64,000 nt of DNA from Mytilisepta virgata (lineage: Eukaryota; Mollusca; Bivalvia; Mytilida; Mytilidae), in NCBI GenBank assembly GCA_028015205.1, contig JAPWFG010000020.1, positions 3,100,001 through 3,164,000 of the forward strand. Reading direction: 5' to 3'. Below the pieces are notes generated by a model that did not search any database, was not told the origin of the DNA, and worked only from the letters and a program-made list of their open reading frames with translations. How positions within the stretch are numbered: the first letter of the stretch is position 1; every line of letters begins with the position of its first letter. A program made the translations under genes and the position numbers. This document shows positions 1-12,017 of the stretch, piece after piece.

Positions 1-950
1 TGTATATTTAAAGTAAACATTCCTCCCTATATCCAATTATTGGCTAGAAAATTTGTCAGATTATGATAAATTGCAGAACAGACCCGCTGTTTGATATCTG
101 TAATTGGTATCTGAAATCATCTTAAAATCTTTACAAACTTTCTTCTGCAAGACAAATCAAGACAATAAATTATGCAATCACAATAAGAGGGGCACAACAG
201 AAAAACACTAGTTTATCATACAGTTATAAAACACAATGCGTCTGCTTGCCCATAAGTTGACATAAACTCTAAATAAAAAAAATAAATGATTTATCTGGTA
301 AAAAACTTACTTGATTCTTCTTGTGTAACTTTTATTTACGTAAAGTATTGTTATAATTTACAATTTCTTAGCTGCTCAGATAATAGTTTGAAATGCTTAA
401 ACTCTCAGATATATAAAGTATCGTTATAATTTTAAATACTTTAGCCGCTTAGACGGTAAAGATTACTCTTAAAACGACGTTTGTAGTGTTTCTATTTGGA
501 GATCTGCACGATATTTATTGTCATGTGCAAAAACTAAATGAAAAACAACATCTTGTTTTGATAAAAATGCAAAAACGGCCTATAATTACTATTTAAGCTT
601 CAAGAACTTGATAAGTTGAGTCTGGCTTCAAGTCATTGCCCTTTTTATAATTTCAAAAGTAAAAAATACTACACAAGCAATTATTACACCACATGCTTAT
701 TATAAAAAATTCTCAGTGTTACTTGAAGCCAAACACCGGAAATATACATTTCTATTATAGACCCTCGAGAGCATATAACACGAATTTTCAGTATAGAGTT
801 CGGGGCACTACAGGTTATTAATAAGTTTTCGATATATATATATATATATATATATATAAGATGCATAAAACCTTGTCCGTCAATAAGAAAGAAAGAAAAA
901 AAAAATAAATGATAGCATTTCGATTCTCATAGTATACTTTCTGTTTTTAG
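1..950. other. Non-coding, intron side of the homeobox gene
   Basis: No supported coding sequence. The stretch is AT-rich, contains an AT microsatellite, and ends in a pyrimidine-rich tract with an AG just before the homeobox exon, so at least its right end is probably intron. No homeodomain exon was found in it. Confidence 0.5.
832..858. repeat. (AT)n microsatellite
   Basis: Uninterrupted alternating A and T for about 27 bases. A short open frame read through it on the minus strand is an artefact of the repeat. Confidence 0.95.
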
Positions 951-1264
951 CAGGAATTATGATGCCTGGACAGGGAACACCATTAGATGCTGTAAGGATA
1001 GGAACATATGTATCGTCTCCACCAATCAGGGATGCCGTGGACAGACTTCACTTTCCACCATTTCTCCCGTACTATCCTCTCCACACGGCACCACCTGCGC
1101 CACATCCTCCAGCGATCCATCCTCTGTTGCTTTATCATCACCACTATGCTACAGCTTTGAACCTGGCAACATTACAGGACAACAGTTTTAAAACATCCAA
1201 AAATTCCAGTATTGCAGATTTAAGGTTAAAAGCACGACAACATTTAGCCACACTTGGGATCTGA
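951..1264 (+). CDS. Paired-like homeobox protein, C-terminal exon with OAR motif (SHOX-like)
   Basis: The exon follows the acceptor CTGTTTTTAG at 941-950 and stays open to the TGA at 1262-1264. It encodes a Pro/His-rich stretch and then a C-terminal motif, SSIADLRLKARQHLATLGI, which stops the protein one residue later. That motif is the OAR (otp/aristaless/rax) signature found at the extreme C-terminus of paired-like homeodomain transcription factors; the form SSIADLRLKA with a preceding KN is closest to what I recall for SHOX/SHOX2. The homeodomain itself must lie in upstream exons outside the window. Two Met codons at 959 and 962 sit inside the exon and are probably internal, because the frame is open back to the acceptor. 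The exact first base (951 or 954) is unsure since two AGs occur together. Other OAR families (ALX, PRRX, UNCX, RAX) remain possible, so no symbol is given. Confidence 0.78.
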
Positions 1265-3299
1265 AGATTTCTTTTTGACAATTCAAATTAGTTTGGCTGT
1301 AGTGAGTTACCCAACCTCTGCAAAGTATTGTAAACCTTTTTGGTGAAAGTTACAGGATTTCAAAAGAATAACGACCGGGTGTTATCGAATCAGGAAAGCT
1401 TTGACCTTGTCTATATAGGAACCTGAACTGCAAAACGCTTATATCCCTATGTGCAATATAGTAACAAAGTCGTAATTTGCTTATGGTAAAAAGAAAATCT
1501 GCAGAAATAGTATTGTTGATACCCATCGTCGACTTAACTGTCACAAACAATATCTAACATATTTATAGCTTTAGTTAGCTTTTGAAAATTATAGAACTAT
1601 GTAATGCATGTAATGACGAATAATATTACATTGTACACTTTTTGTTAAATTATTTTCGACATTTTTCTATCTTTTTCTTAAAAAAATCTGAATAATGAAA
1701 GAAGAAAATTGCTGAAATTATTCAAAATCATTAACAAAATTAAGTACGCACCTGCTGTCAATCCGTAAAGATAGACATTTCTACTCCAATGTTTTTGACT
1801 TATAATAGACTTATGATATAACATTGCTTCTGTATCTTGCAGTAGCCATTTTGGGGCACTTCGGTAGTAAAGAAGTACAAAATAATTCCTATGGGTTTCG
1901 GTGTCGAGCTGTCATAACTAAAGCCACAATCTAAATTTTCTTCTGGTAAGGAATGAATATACCTACCCTAAGAAATACAAATTACAGCATATCAATGAAC
2001 CTTTAAAGTTTCGAGAACTGGACATATTACTGCGCCTGTAATTTTCGGTATTCAGTTGGAATTGATGTGGAAAAATTTCGATGTGGCAAATTTCAATTTG
2101 AAACAAGAAAAATTTCTTATTTTATATTGAATGTACTAATAAAAACTATTTATTAAAACATTAATAATGAGTTATAAATAAATATTTTATTTTATCTCAC
2201 ATATTTCATCAGACATAACATCTCTAAAAAAAGCTATACAAACGATAGATTAAATATTCAGCATAAGCAGACCTATAAGGTACTGTTATATACAAATTTG
2301 CGAAACAAAAATAAAAACTGAAATAAAGGGTTTGATATAAACTATCACATATGTATGTATATATCTATATGTTTTCGTTTTCTGCTATTTTCATTAAATT
2401 AACTGTTGTAGACTTATAATATGTTTACATGAACGTAAAATATTGAAACTATCTGAACTCTTATTTCCTACCTATTTACAAATATGACTTGTATTGTGCT
2501 TGATATACTGTTACTTGATATATAATATTAAGAAACGCAAAAAATTGATATGAAATGTTGAATAAAATCTGTTACAACTATATTTTTTCATTAATATACA
2601 GAAATATATTTCTGACAATGCAAACATTTTATATTGAAAATGGGAGGACTTGAAATATTAAAATAAAATATTTTAAAACGATATTTTGTCAATAATACAC
2701 GATCGGAAATATATATTCTGTCAATCCAAAACTTAAAAATATTGAAAAATGGGAGGATTTTTGTTTAGTCTTTCTGCACCCTACTCATCATTTATGTACA
2801 ACATCAAATAGAAAAGTTATATTTCATAATCAAAATTGAAAAATACACCATCAGAAAGATAGATAAACTCGGTTCTGCCCTACATATATATGTAAATTAG
2901 ATTAATCTTAACTTTGTCCACTGAGCTGTTGTCCTGTTTATTATTGGTAATTCTCACAAACCAAGAACTACTTAATTCCTATGAGAACAAATCTAACCCT
3001 TATCTAGAAACTGTGAAAAAGAAATAATTCAATGACATCTACCTTTGTCTCAAGCAGTTGGTGTAAAGAATTTCCCTCGCTGTTCAAAGGGGGGTTTAGT
3101 CTTGACTTTCAAAGGTTACTCTTTCTTGAAAGACAGACCAGAATGAGCATACTTTATATTATTTTAAACTCTTTGAAATGTTCTTTACCTCCAACAAGCA
3201 TATACATGTAGCTTTCCATTATTAGCTTTCCCTTATTATAGTATTCTGTCTTAGCCTTTTTGTTGTTTTGGCATTGGGACCTGTTTAATGTTTCGAATT
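1265..3299. other. Homeobox gene 3' UTR and AT-rich intergenic DNA
   Basis: No supported ORF. The first part is presumably 3' UTR. Candidate polyadenylation signals AATAAA occur at about 2138 and 2177, which would give a UTR of roughly 0.9 kb. Around 2590-2765 a segment of about 110 bp containing TTGAAAATGGGAGGA occurs twice with divergence, a small tandem duplication. Confidence 0.4.
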
Positions 3300-3324
3300 G
3301 TTTAAATTCCATCATTTTCCTGGC

Positions 3325-3560
3325 TCACTGTTGATTGTATATTTAGTTTTGTGTTCTTTATGTTGTTTTGGTCTGTCGATCGGATAAGTGAACTACATGG
3401 TAATTGGTATGTCATTGTGGACCTTTCCTGTTTATGGTTTATATCTGTTAATTCTATATTTGGTTTTATGCTTTTTATGTTGTTTTGGTCTGAAGATCTG
3501 TTGATTGGTATGTCATTGTTGATCTTTCCTGTTATCCTTTTTACTATATCAGAAAAAGTA
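3325..3560 (+). repeat. Dispersed repeat, two tandem copies of about 118 bp
   Basis: Two imperfect copies of a segment with the words TTTATGTTGTTTTGGTCTG and TTGGTATGTCATTG lie head to tail. The same word set recurs near 48510-48600 just after the first TMLHE gene, so this is a dispersed repeat family. The open frame across it has no recognisable protein content. Confidence 0.6.
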
Positions 3561-3599
3561 TATTTTCACTGCTATAGGTGAATACCTCTGCTGGTGAGT

Positions 3600-6110
3600 C
3601 AAAATCTCGATATTACCTTAATTTTTTAAGTTATACCATCAGGAAATGTTTGGTAGCAGTTCTCTCGTGGTATTCTTAGTTTTATCTGTTTTTTTTCCAT
3701 TTTGTCTTTTGAATCTGCTCTACTACGTTTAAGTTGTTTGTTTTGGATTTGCACATTTATGTTTCTGCCTTAAAAGATACCGATGAGACAAAAATTGCTG
3801 AATGTTATCACACAGTACATCAAAAGTTGTATCTCGTAATGTTAATGTTTAGTCTTTGCACTTTTTTGGCACTGAGGACTAGGTGACGGAAGAGACATAT
3901 TTTATAGAATAAATGGTACCATTTGTAATGCACAAGATATGTATATCACGTCTATGTATACGACTGATCAGTTATGCTCAAGACCAAAAATGTTAAAAGC
4001 CGAAACAAATGCCCAAAATATATTCAACACCCTGATTCAAATGCCAAAATGACTAAAATAGAAGAGACAAAACCAACTAAGGACAGAGCTATGCATGAAA
4101 GAGGTAGTCTGGAAAATGTTTTATTTTCACCCGAGTATCGAAATACTAGCCAATAAACTGATGCTAACCTCGTAGACTTGGAGTCCGCCAGCAGACTCTC
4201 AGCTCAGTCATAACCAATTTTAGGCCACATGATATGCATATTACTTCGATTTTTTATACTAACTATGCTCAAGGTCGAAAATGTTGAAAGCCTAAATATA
4301 TATAAACATAGTGTATTACAATTTGTACGTTTATATCACTAAATAATCAACACAGAATGAGTGACCCGAGGTTCCTTTAAAGACAGATCCAGAATGTCGT
4401 TTTCTATAGAGAACATCAAATCCGGTGTAATTCAGCTACTGTTTGTCCCATATGCTTCGGAAATTGATTTCTTGATGAAAAACCGCAGTGACTGCTACAA
4501 TTAATACTTTCAAATAATTTGGTATATCCCAAAAGTAAATATGTTTCAAACTTTTGGAAACAAAACTTGCACATACTTTACGCAAAAATCAATATATTGC
4601 ACACAAAAAATTAAAGAAATAGAATATCTGCTCTCGTAAAATAATACATTCCAGCAGTGGAAAAGACAATAATTTAATTACCACTATTGTAAACAAAGGG
4701 TAGAGTAAAACTTTTAACTTTTATTTCAATGAAATATTTGAGATATTCGTGGAAAACGACTTGCAGTTTCAAAAAAAAGGAAACACGGTACAGATAATTG
4801 TTTCCTCTATACATGGAGTTAAATAATCAACGTATATACCCCATCCCTTCATTTTTGTTTTTCATATTCTACAGCATATGTTACAAGCTGTCACTAATAA
4901 AATCACATTTTAACTGAAACATGATATTTATTGACGTGGAACATTTAAACTAGTGCTTTATTAAATAATCGACCACAATCGTCAAAGCTATAATATACAT
5001 TAATTTTTCATACAGAATAATTTAATATGGATTATGAAACTAAAACTGTTTGTCTCACGATTTCACACCCGTTATTAAGTTTGTGAAATTTCTCTTTTAT
5101 TTTGAAATCATATTCAAAATACAAACTAATATTATTTACACCTCTGAAACAGATTCTCGTCTACAAGATTAATATATGGGATGAAAATTGATATTTTTTT
5201 AGATGCAAATGATGAATTTATTTAATTATTATATAACTAATTTCTCATTTTCCTGAAAACAAAGCCATTACACGATAAAGGTGTGAATGGTAATAATGTT
5301 ATCAATGAATGTTTATGTGAGAAAGATTAACATTTTTAAATAATTGACCAATAATTAGTTATTAAAAATTCATAGTCTTGTTAAAAATATTTTCATTCTC
5401 AAGTAAAATGACAGCAAATACGATCAAATTTTATTCGGAACAAATTTTGAAACTTGTTGATTCTTGGCTAGTGTTTTGAATCTAAGTTGCTTCAAACTTT
5501 TAGGGAGGCACCATTTGATTTTATGGGAGGGGGTTGTTATGATGGAATCTGAAACAAAAAGGTGGGACCAGGATTTTGGCAAACAAAATTCTACAAATAA
5601 ATCACAGTTTTCTTAACGATAATCCCGAGTCTTTCTAGCAGAATTCCTATCGTATTTCGTTAGCTTTTAATACTCCTGCAGGAAAGTTCATTCAAGAAAT
5701 CCCACAAAAAAGTTTTGTTACGATTATTTTTAAATGAAGTTGATTAAAATTAAAAAGGAATGCAACTGAAATCTATTTTGTTGATAAATAAAACAGAAAA
5801 AAATAGTTCCTGACAATATGATATGTAACTTGACGAATATTCAAGGGATAATGTGAAAGAGAAACACGAGTCCAGAACTGATGGCTGAAATTCAATGTGA
5901 TATTCAAACTTACGCGATTTATCTTGACTTGATTTATATCATAATTGAGCTTAGTTTCATGCAGAAACTGTGAGCATTCATTGTTTATACATATTTTGTT
6001 TGCCGTTCTTGTTTCTGTATCTTAAAGTTGAGTTATTTTTATAATTGATCGATATCTATATCTCCAATTGATTTTTCGTTTTTTTCTTTTTGTGTTTTTT
6101 ATCCTTTGGC
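3600..6110. other. AT-rich intergenic DNA, no gene seen
   Basis: No coding region or RNA gene could be supported. A short word, GCTCAAG..CGAAAATGTTGAAAGCC, appears in two diverged copies (about 3974 and 4263) and again near 44510, and marks a dispersed repeat. Confidence 0.4.
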
Positions 6111-6286
6111 CATAAAAAGGCATATCATTCACCGCAAGTCAGGTCACTGGAATGTATCATCTATTTAAATTGTTTAGATTCTCAACCTTATTTAATCATA
6201 GGCTGTAGTGTTGTTTTCCACCGATTTATACACATGGTTATTTAGTCGGGGCCATTTAGGGCTCACTGCATGGTTGCCCTCCAACT

Positions 6287-7160
6287 GTGACATGTTTATT
6301 TTTTGGTCTGTTTAATTCAGAGATAGTATGTTATCTTCCAGACATTTTACTATTCAAGGGCTGCTACCTAAAAACAAAGAAGTTAGCCCAATCCTTTAAT
6401 TTCACTTTTCGTTATATAGATGACGTGTTGTCGTTAAATAACGACAAATTCCAAGACTTTCTACATATCATCTACCCTAGTGAGCTTGAAATTAAGGATA
6501 CTATAGATACATCGGAAGTCCGCTTCATATTTGGATTTGTTTCTTGAAATAGGCAATGAGGGAGATTTGAATACAAAACTTTATGACAAACGTGATGACT
6601 TCAACTTTCCTATTGTTCACTTTCCCCTTTTCTTGAGTAGCAATATACCAGCATCGCCTGCATATGTCGTCTACGTTTCTCAGCTTATCCGATGTTCAAT
6701 GGCATGAGTGAGTTACCATGAATTTCGACAAAGAGAATTACTCCTGTCAAAAAAGCTTCTTAACCAGGGATTTATCAAGGATAAGTTGATGTCATCACTT
6801 AAGAAATTTAACGGTCGTCAACACGAATTGATTGACCGTTACAGTGTTCCAATGGCAAAATGACGCTGGACCTTTTCCCAGTGTTGTAACATTTCATGTA
6901 CCTTCACCGATTTGTGATCACCACTGGATTGACTTCGTTGAACTTCACGACGGGTGCCGTATACGGAGCAGGAACTGCTTACCCTTCCAGAGTTCAGTCC
7001 TGGTTTTTATAGGATTTCCTGTTGTTAATTGTTTTTTAGTTTTCGGTGTTAATTTGTTGTGCTTATGGTTGTTCATTTGTCTTCCCGGGTTTGTCTGTCT
7101 AATGGATCGGTTTTTTGTTTGTTTTCTCCATAGGTATATTTGTCCTCTTCTTTACTTCAT
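6287..7160 (+). pseudogene. Reverse transcriptase relic with YIDD motif (Penelope-like or related), plus tail
   Basis: From 6287 the frame reads a reverse transcriptase C-terminal half: FRYIDDVLSLNN is the catalytic YxDD block, followed by IYPSELEIKDTIDTSE. Similarity continues in another frame after 6547 (LYDKRDDFNFPIVHFP, then SNIPASPAYVVYVSQLIR, then KKLLNQGFIKDKL) to about 6860, crossing frame breaks and stops, so the copy is dead. The family is a metazoan non-LTR-type reverse transcriptase widespread in molluscs, cnidarians and fish; I cannot settle whether it is Penelope-like. The GT-rich sequence at 6950-7160, with an open frame of low-complexity hydrophobic character, looks like the element's 3' non-coding tail. 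Confidence 0.75.
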
Positions 7161-7185
7161 ATCCGTTCTTTCTCATATGTATTAA

Positions 7186-9930
7186 GGTCAAGATCAGCGA
7201 GCTTTTTGTCACGTGGATTATTAAATCTACCCATCACACCTTGTGCACCCATTTATTAACAGTGTGATTTCGCCGAAAATTCGTTGGACTAAAGGAATAA
7301 TTTATTTGTGACAGAATATTTGACAATTAATTTGATATCGTACGAGATACGGAATGTATTATGTTCCGTAACTGGAGTGATTTTACATCGGTTTGTTTAC
7401 ACGTTGTATAAATGTCAGTGAGGTAAGTCTTTGATCAATGCATACTTTAGTTGAGTATTTACCTTGCCTGAAACTCTTTTAAAAACCGAAGGAGTCAATC
7501 AATGCACATTTTATTATTTAATTGTTTCCTTCACCACCCACACCAAAAATAAGAAACTGACTAGATAATAGTTGTTGATATGGAAACTATAGCCTTACAC
7601 TCTCCCACCGAACTTATATGCAGGAAGCTTTTTCTAGGAGTATACCCATCATCTTAAAAAAAGGGACATTTGAAAAGTCGAAAATCATCAAAACATTTTA
7701 AGCAATAAATTGCAAAACGATCCAGATACGACAGTCAAAAATTCAGGTAGACCTGAATGAGGGAGTTGAATTTTAACTTTTGTTAAACCGCTGAAAATTG
7801 CAAAAATATGTTGCATGCATGACTACTTTTTAATACATATATTTATACGAATCAGGGTACGTCGTCAATATTTTTCGACATTTTTGTCGAAACTATACAG
7901 ATTATTTTTTTACGACTACTTGCCTCTAGAGTCTATATGATTGGAATTTCCCGATTAACTGCAGAACTATTCTAATCCAATTATCTTAAGAAAAAATTCA
8001 AGTAGTTCTGGTGGTAAGTAGGATTTTCTTCGCCAAAAAGGCGCTTAAAGACTTAAGTATTTGAATTTAAAAGTGATTTTACAGTCAAAACAGGTACAAG
8101 TCTAAATTTGAGTATCTCTATTTTCTTGATTGTCATACTCGGGTCCTTTTACTGTGCAATAAAACAAAAAATGCCACGGTCATATGCTTAATAGTATTTC
8201 TTATTAGGATAAAGTGAAGATGACGACCACGATACTGTTACTACCAGAATTGTGCAATTCTGAAAGATATATTCTATATACTTATTATTGTTCAACGACA
8301 GTGATAAAATTTCGATTAATCGGTGTCCAAACATTAAATATAAGTCGATCGTTCTGATGTTGTCTTACGCAAAACATGCAGATCTGATCAAACTCGAAAT
8401 ATTTAGTGTGTGAAAACCGATTTGGTTTAATGAATTGAGTTTGATAGTAAAATTAACACTCCTAAAAAATATTCCTAGGAAACTGTAGAAGGAATTTCCA
8501 CAATAACACGTGACAAGGCAGTTTTCCGAGAAATATATCAGGTCTAGTTATTTAAGTCCAGTATGTAATTTCCTAATTTCGCTAATACTTTCAAATAGAG
8601 CCTATACGCTTTGCAAATTTAAAAAAAATTAAGAAATTAGACAAAAAATTCAAGGTAGAAAAAATCGTCCGCTGAGGAGTACATTGAAAATTACCTAAAA
8701 AGTTTTTAAAATATCTTCATTTAGGTTGAAATGCTGACAATTCAAATTCATGTAAATGTTTTAGTTTGTTAATTATTACAGAACTCGGGAACGTGAGGTA
8801 TAAATGTAACAGGAAATTTGTTATGGTAGTAAAATGAGTCTGATGGGGGAAATTTATAGAAAAATGTTTATAATTGATAGGAATTACTAGTGAAATAAAT
8901 GACAAATAAAATACACACGGAAATCTTTAATCGTGAAAATTGTGTCAGGGCCTATTCCACAATATTTCCAACTAAACTTAATGCATGAGGTATTTCAAAC
9001 TTCAGGGCTCGTTGGGTCCCCAAAAATGCTTACTTTTTAGTAAAAATAAAACTGACAGTAGTACCCTTACAATTCCCGAAATGTTTACCATTCTTAATTT
9101 CCAAATTTTCACCTATGTTTGAAAAAAAACCTATCATCGTTCAAAAAGAAAAGAAAGAAAAAATAATAATAAAACGCACACAACAAGAAAAACAACAAAA
9201 CAAAAAAGAAAATGGTTTGATATTTAATGGGACTATTTCAATAGGAAATTTTACAAAGATTTGTTATTACCCTTTAACATAAGTTTTTAAGTAATTGTAT
9301 ATTCTAACCCACAGCGAATCGTTGAAAACTCGCAAGCTGTGATATCCCCATTGCATACGATGACGCCATAATTATTCATGATATTTAAATTATAAACTTT
9401 CTTGATATTTTACACTGTCAATTGTGATGGAAAACTAATATTTGAAAATCACCAACTTTAATGCTGCAGAATATACATACAATTATTTCAGTCCAATAGA
9501 ACTACGATTATTCCGTAATAGTACCTCATGACTGGTTGAGAATGTTATATCATAATTCATGATTTTTATTATACTGGGTCTCTGTAAAAATTACAGCAAA
9601 AAACATGTATTTATAAATTGAATTTTCATAATTGTTGTCAAGATACACCCACTGCCCTGGTATTTGTTTTTTACACATGAAAGTTTTTGCATTAAATGAT
9701 AATGTGAGGGAACTGAAATGAGTGAAGTTACATAGAAAGCACAAAATCACAAGTATATTACTAAACAAACATCCAGATATTACAAGAAGACTTTATCATT
9801 ACATATAATCTGTGATTCTTCACAGAATGATCGACATACAGGGAAAAGGTGAATCTTAAAAAGCTAAGTCCATAACAAAATATGGGAGTTAATGTTAGAT
9901 CAAATCTCTTTTCGCGTCCCTCGTTGCATT
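7186..9930. other. AT-rich intergenic DNA, no gene seen
   Basis: Open frames here are short and lack recognisable motifs. The purine-rich A/G stretch near 9140-9210 is simple sequence. No RNA gene or clear transposon ends were found. Confidence 0.4.
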
Positions 9931-9933
9931 AAA

Positions 9934-10625
9934 TTAAGGGTATACGATACGGTTTAGATCTTGAATTGATTTTTTCTTCATTTTCTGGTATTTTGTTAAT
10001 TTTGGTATGCTCATTCCAAAAAAGAAATAAAAAACATACCTTGTCGGTGTAATTACTGAGATATAAGACATTCTTTTTAGTGTGTTTTTGGAAAAAAAAT
10101 AGGAATTCTACATATTTTCTTTTAGGAATTTTGAATTGGGATACAAGTGAGATTTGTGAAGATAATTGAACAATTTTTTTCCCTGAATGATCGGTAGGTT
10201 CTAAAATTTATATTGAGATATTGAAAAATGATCGTTATGCAAGGAATAATATGCAGGATATTGGAAAAATCCATGTTATAAGGTAAACAAATTGAAAAAA
10301 AAACTACAGATTTACAATGTCTTCCGGGAAAAAATTCATATTTCTTGAATTGATTTTTTCTTAATTTTTTTACATGTTTTTTTACAGGTGCAGTCAAACA
10401 TGAAACAGAAATAAAAAAGGGGGGTTGCCGTGCGTTTTTCTGAGCTATGGCATGAAATCTCATAATCTCGGGCAGCTTTTTTCCTTTTCTCGATTTTCCC
10501 GCAAAATTATGACGTTGTTTAATATTGACGTCAAATTGGCGGAATTAAAATGTTCCAGCTATATTGTGAACCATTATAAAGTCCAAATTTTACTTGACAA
10601 CCGTAACTGTATCGGATCCCCTTAA
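9934..10625. mobile_element. TTAA-bounded inverted-repeat element (MITE candidate), about 692 bp
   Basis: The left edge TTAAGGGTATACGATACGG and the right edge, read as its complement TTAAGGGGATCCGATACAG, form imperfect terminal inverted repeats of about 20 bp, each with TTAA at the outer side. Duplicated TTAA is the target-site hallmark of the piggyBac superfamily. The interior codes for nothing recognisable and contains the word GAATTGATTTTTTCTT twice (about 9963 and 10347). The 113-codon minus-strand frame inside it shows no motif and is treated as chance. Confidence 0.55.
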
Positions 10626-11970
10626 TTTTTCTCCTTATGAACGTCGTGATACCCAGTGCGTTTTTTTGTGTTCCTTGTTGTTTTGAAGTAAATGATTTCG
10701 AACATGGCTTATACACTGACGAATATGATGTTAATAAAAGTAAACAATTTATTATTTTAGAACTTTAGACTAGACAAAAATCATTATAAGTCACGTACAA
10801 AACATTAGGGAAAAAGACAAAAAGCACAATTAACAGGATTGCTATAATCATGTAAAGACATCAAAATATATCATTAAGAAATTATAGTTTTACTTTGGTA
10901 CACATGGGAGAATAAAAGTATGTTTTTAAAACACAATTTTACGAAGTACAATGTTAAATAAGTTTTGTGTCCAACAATTCAAAATTTGATTTTTGATATT
11001 CCTGGGATATTTTGAGGAAATAAGCAAGCGTGATATCAGGATGATGGTCCAGGGAGATGCTGCTATGCATGTTCGGTGATGTAGGGACACGAAACAGTAT
11101 AGGCATATTTTGCATGTTTTTAAATTTTAAAAAAATGATGGATTAAAGGGATTGGGCGCTTGATGCACCTCACCCTGAATCCACCGCTGGATAATACATT
11201 GAAGGAAGTATAAATCTGAACTTTCTCACATTTTTATCTCGCACAATTTTGCCTCGTGTGTATTCATTACTTCAATATTTTGATTAAAATAGCATAATGT
11301 GCGTTTTTACAATTTGGGAATAATTTTATTGTAATCTAAAAAAATAAAAGATATATTTCAAAGAGAAAGAACTTTTCCCATCATTAAGGAATGGTATAAA
11401 CTCATTACTATAAACGGGGACGGCGCCTTCATTAAATTAGTCAGTTCTTTTATCCAATTAAATAATGGATGGCAGAGCTGAACGTTACATAAAAGCATCA
11501 TCTAAGGTGTTAAATCACATTTTAAGCCAAAAAGATTAAAATATGTAATTGCTCAATTAGACCCAATAACAACTTATAATGTATCATCCGAACATTAATT
11601 TAGCTCATGATTGTTTCTTTTCTCACATTTTTCTTCTTCCATAGCGACAAATGTGACAATTATTAACAGGTTTATAGCTTTGCACACTCAAGAGGTTAAT
11701 ATGAAAATTGACTGTAGCGGTTTTAATTCGTAAGAAATCTTTATTTTCCAATGATAGAACGTTTATGGTATTTTTTCTGTATACTCACAGTGGATGAAAG
11801 ACCTATATGAAAATGTAATCAAATTTTCTAACAAAAAGTACATTGTTGGTAAGGGAATTTTCCTTATATCGACATAAATATTGAGTAAATAAATAAGTAT
11901 TCATTCTGTTCCATAAGGTAGTGTTTCCCAAATTTTCGTCAGTGGCGATAAAACAAAATAGATACAGTAG
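10626..11970. other. AT-rich intergenic DNA, no gene seen
   Basis: No supported feature between the TTAA element and the homopolymer in front of the LINE. Confidence 0.4.
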
Positions 11971-11972
11971 CA

Positions 11973-11997
11973 AGGGGGTGGGGGGGGGGGGGGGGGG
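11973..11997. repeat. Poly-G tract at the 5' edge of the LINE
   Basis: A G run, broken by one T, that ends a few bases before LINE similarity begins. It marks or sits beside the 5' truncation point and could form G-quadruplex DNA. Confidence 0.85.
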
Positions 11998-12017
11998 TTA
12001 ATCATTATAATTAACCA

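Noticed and set aside
684..866. Minus-strand ORF with IYIYIY
   Set aside because: Translation of the AT microsatellite.
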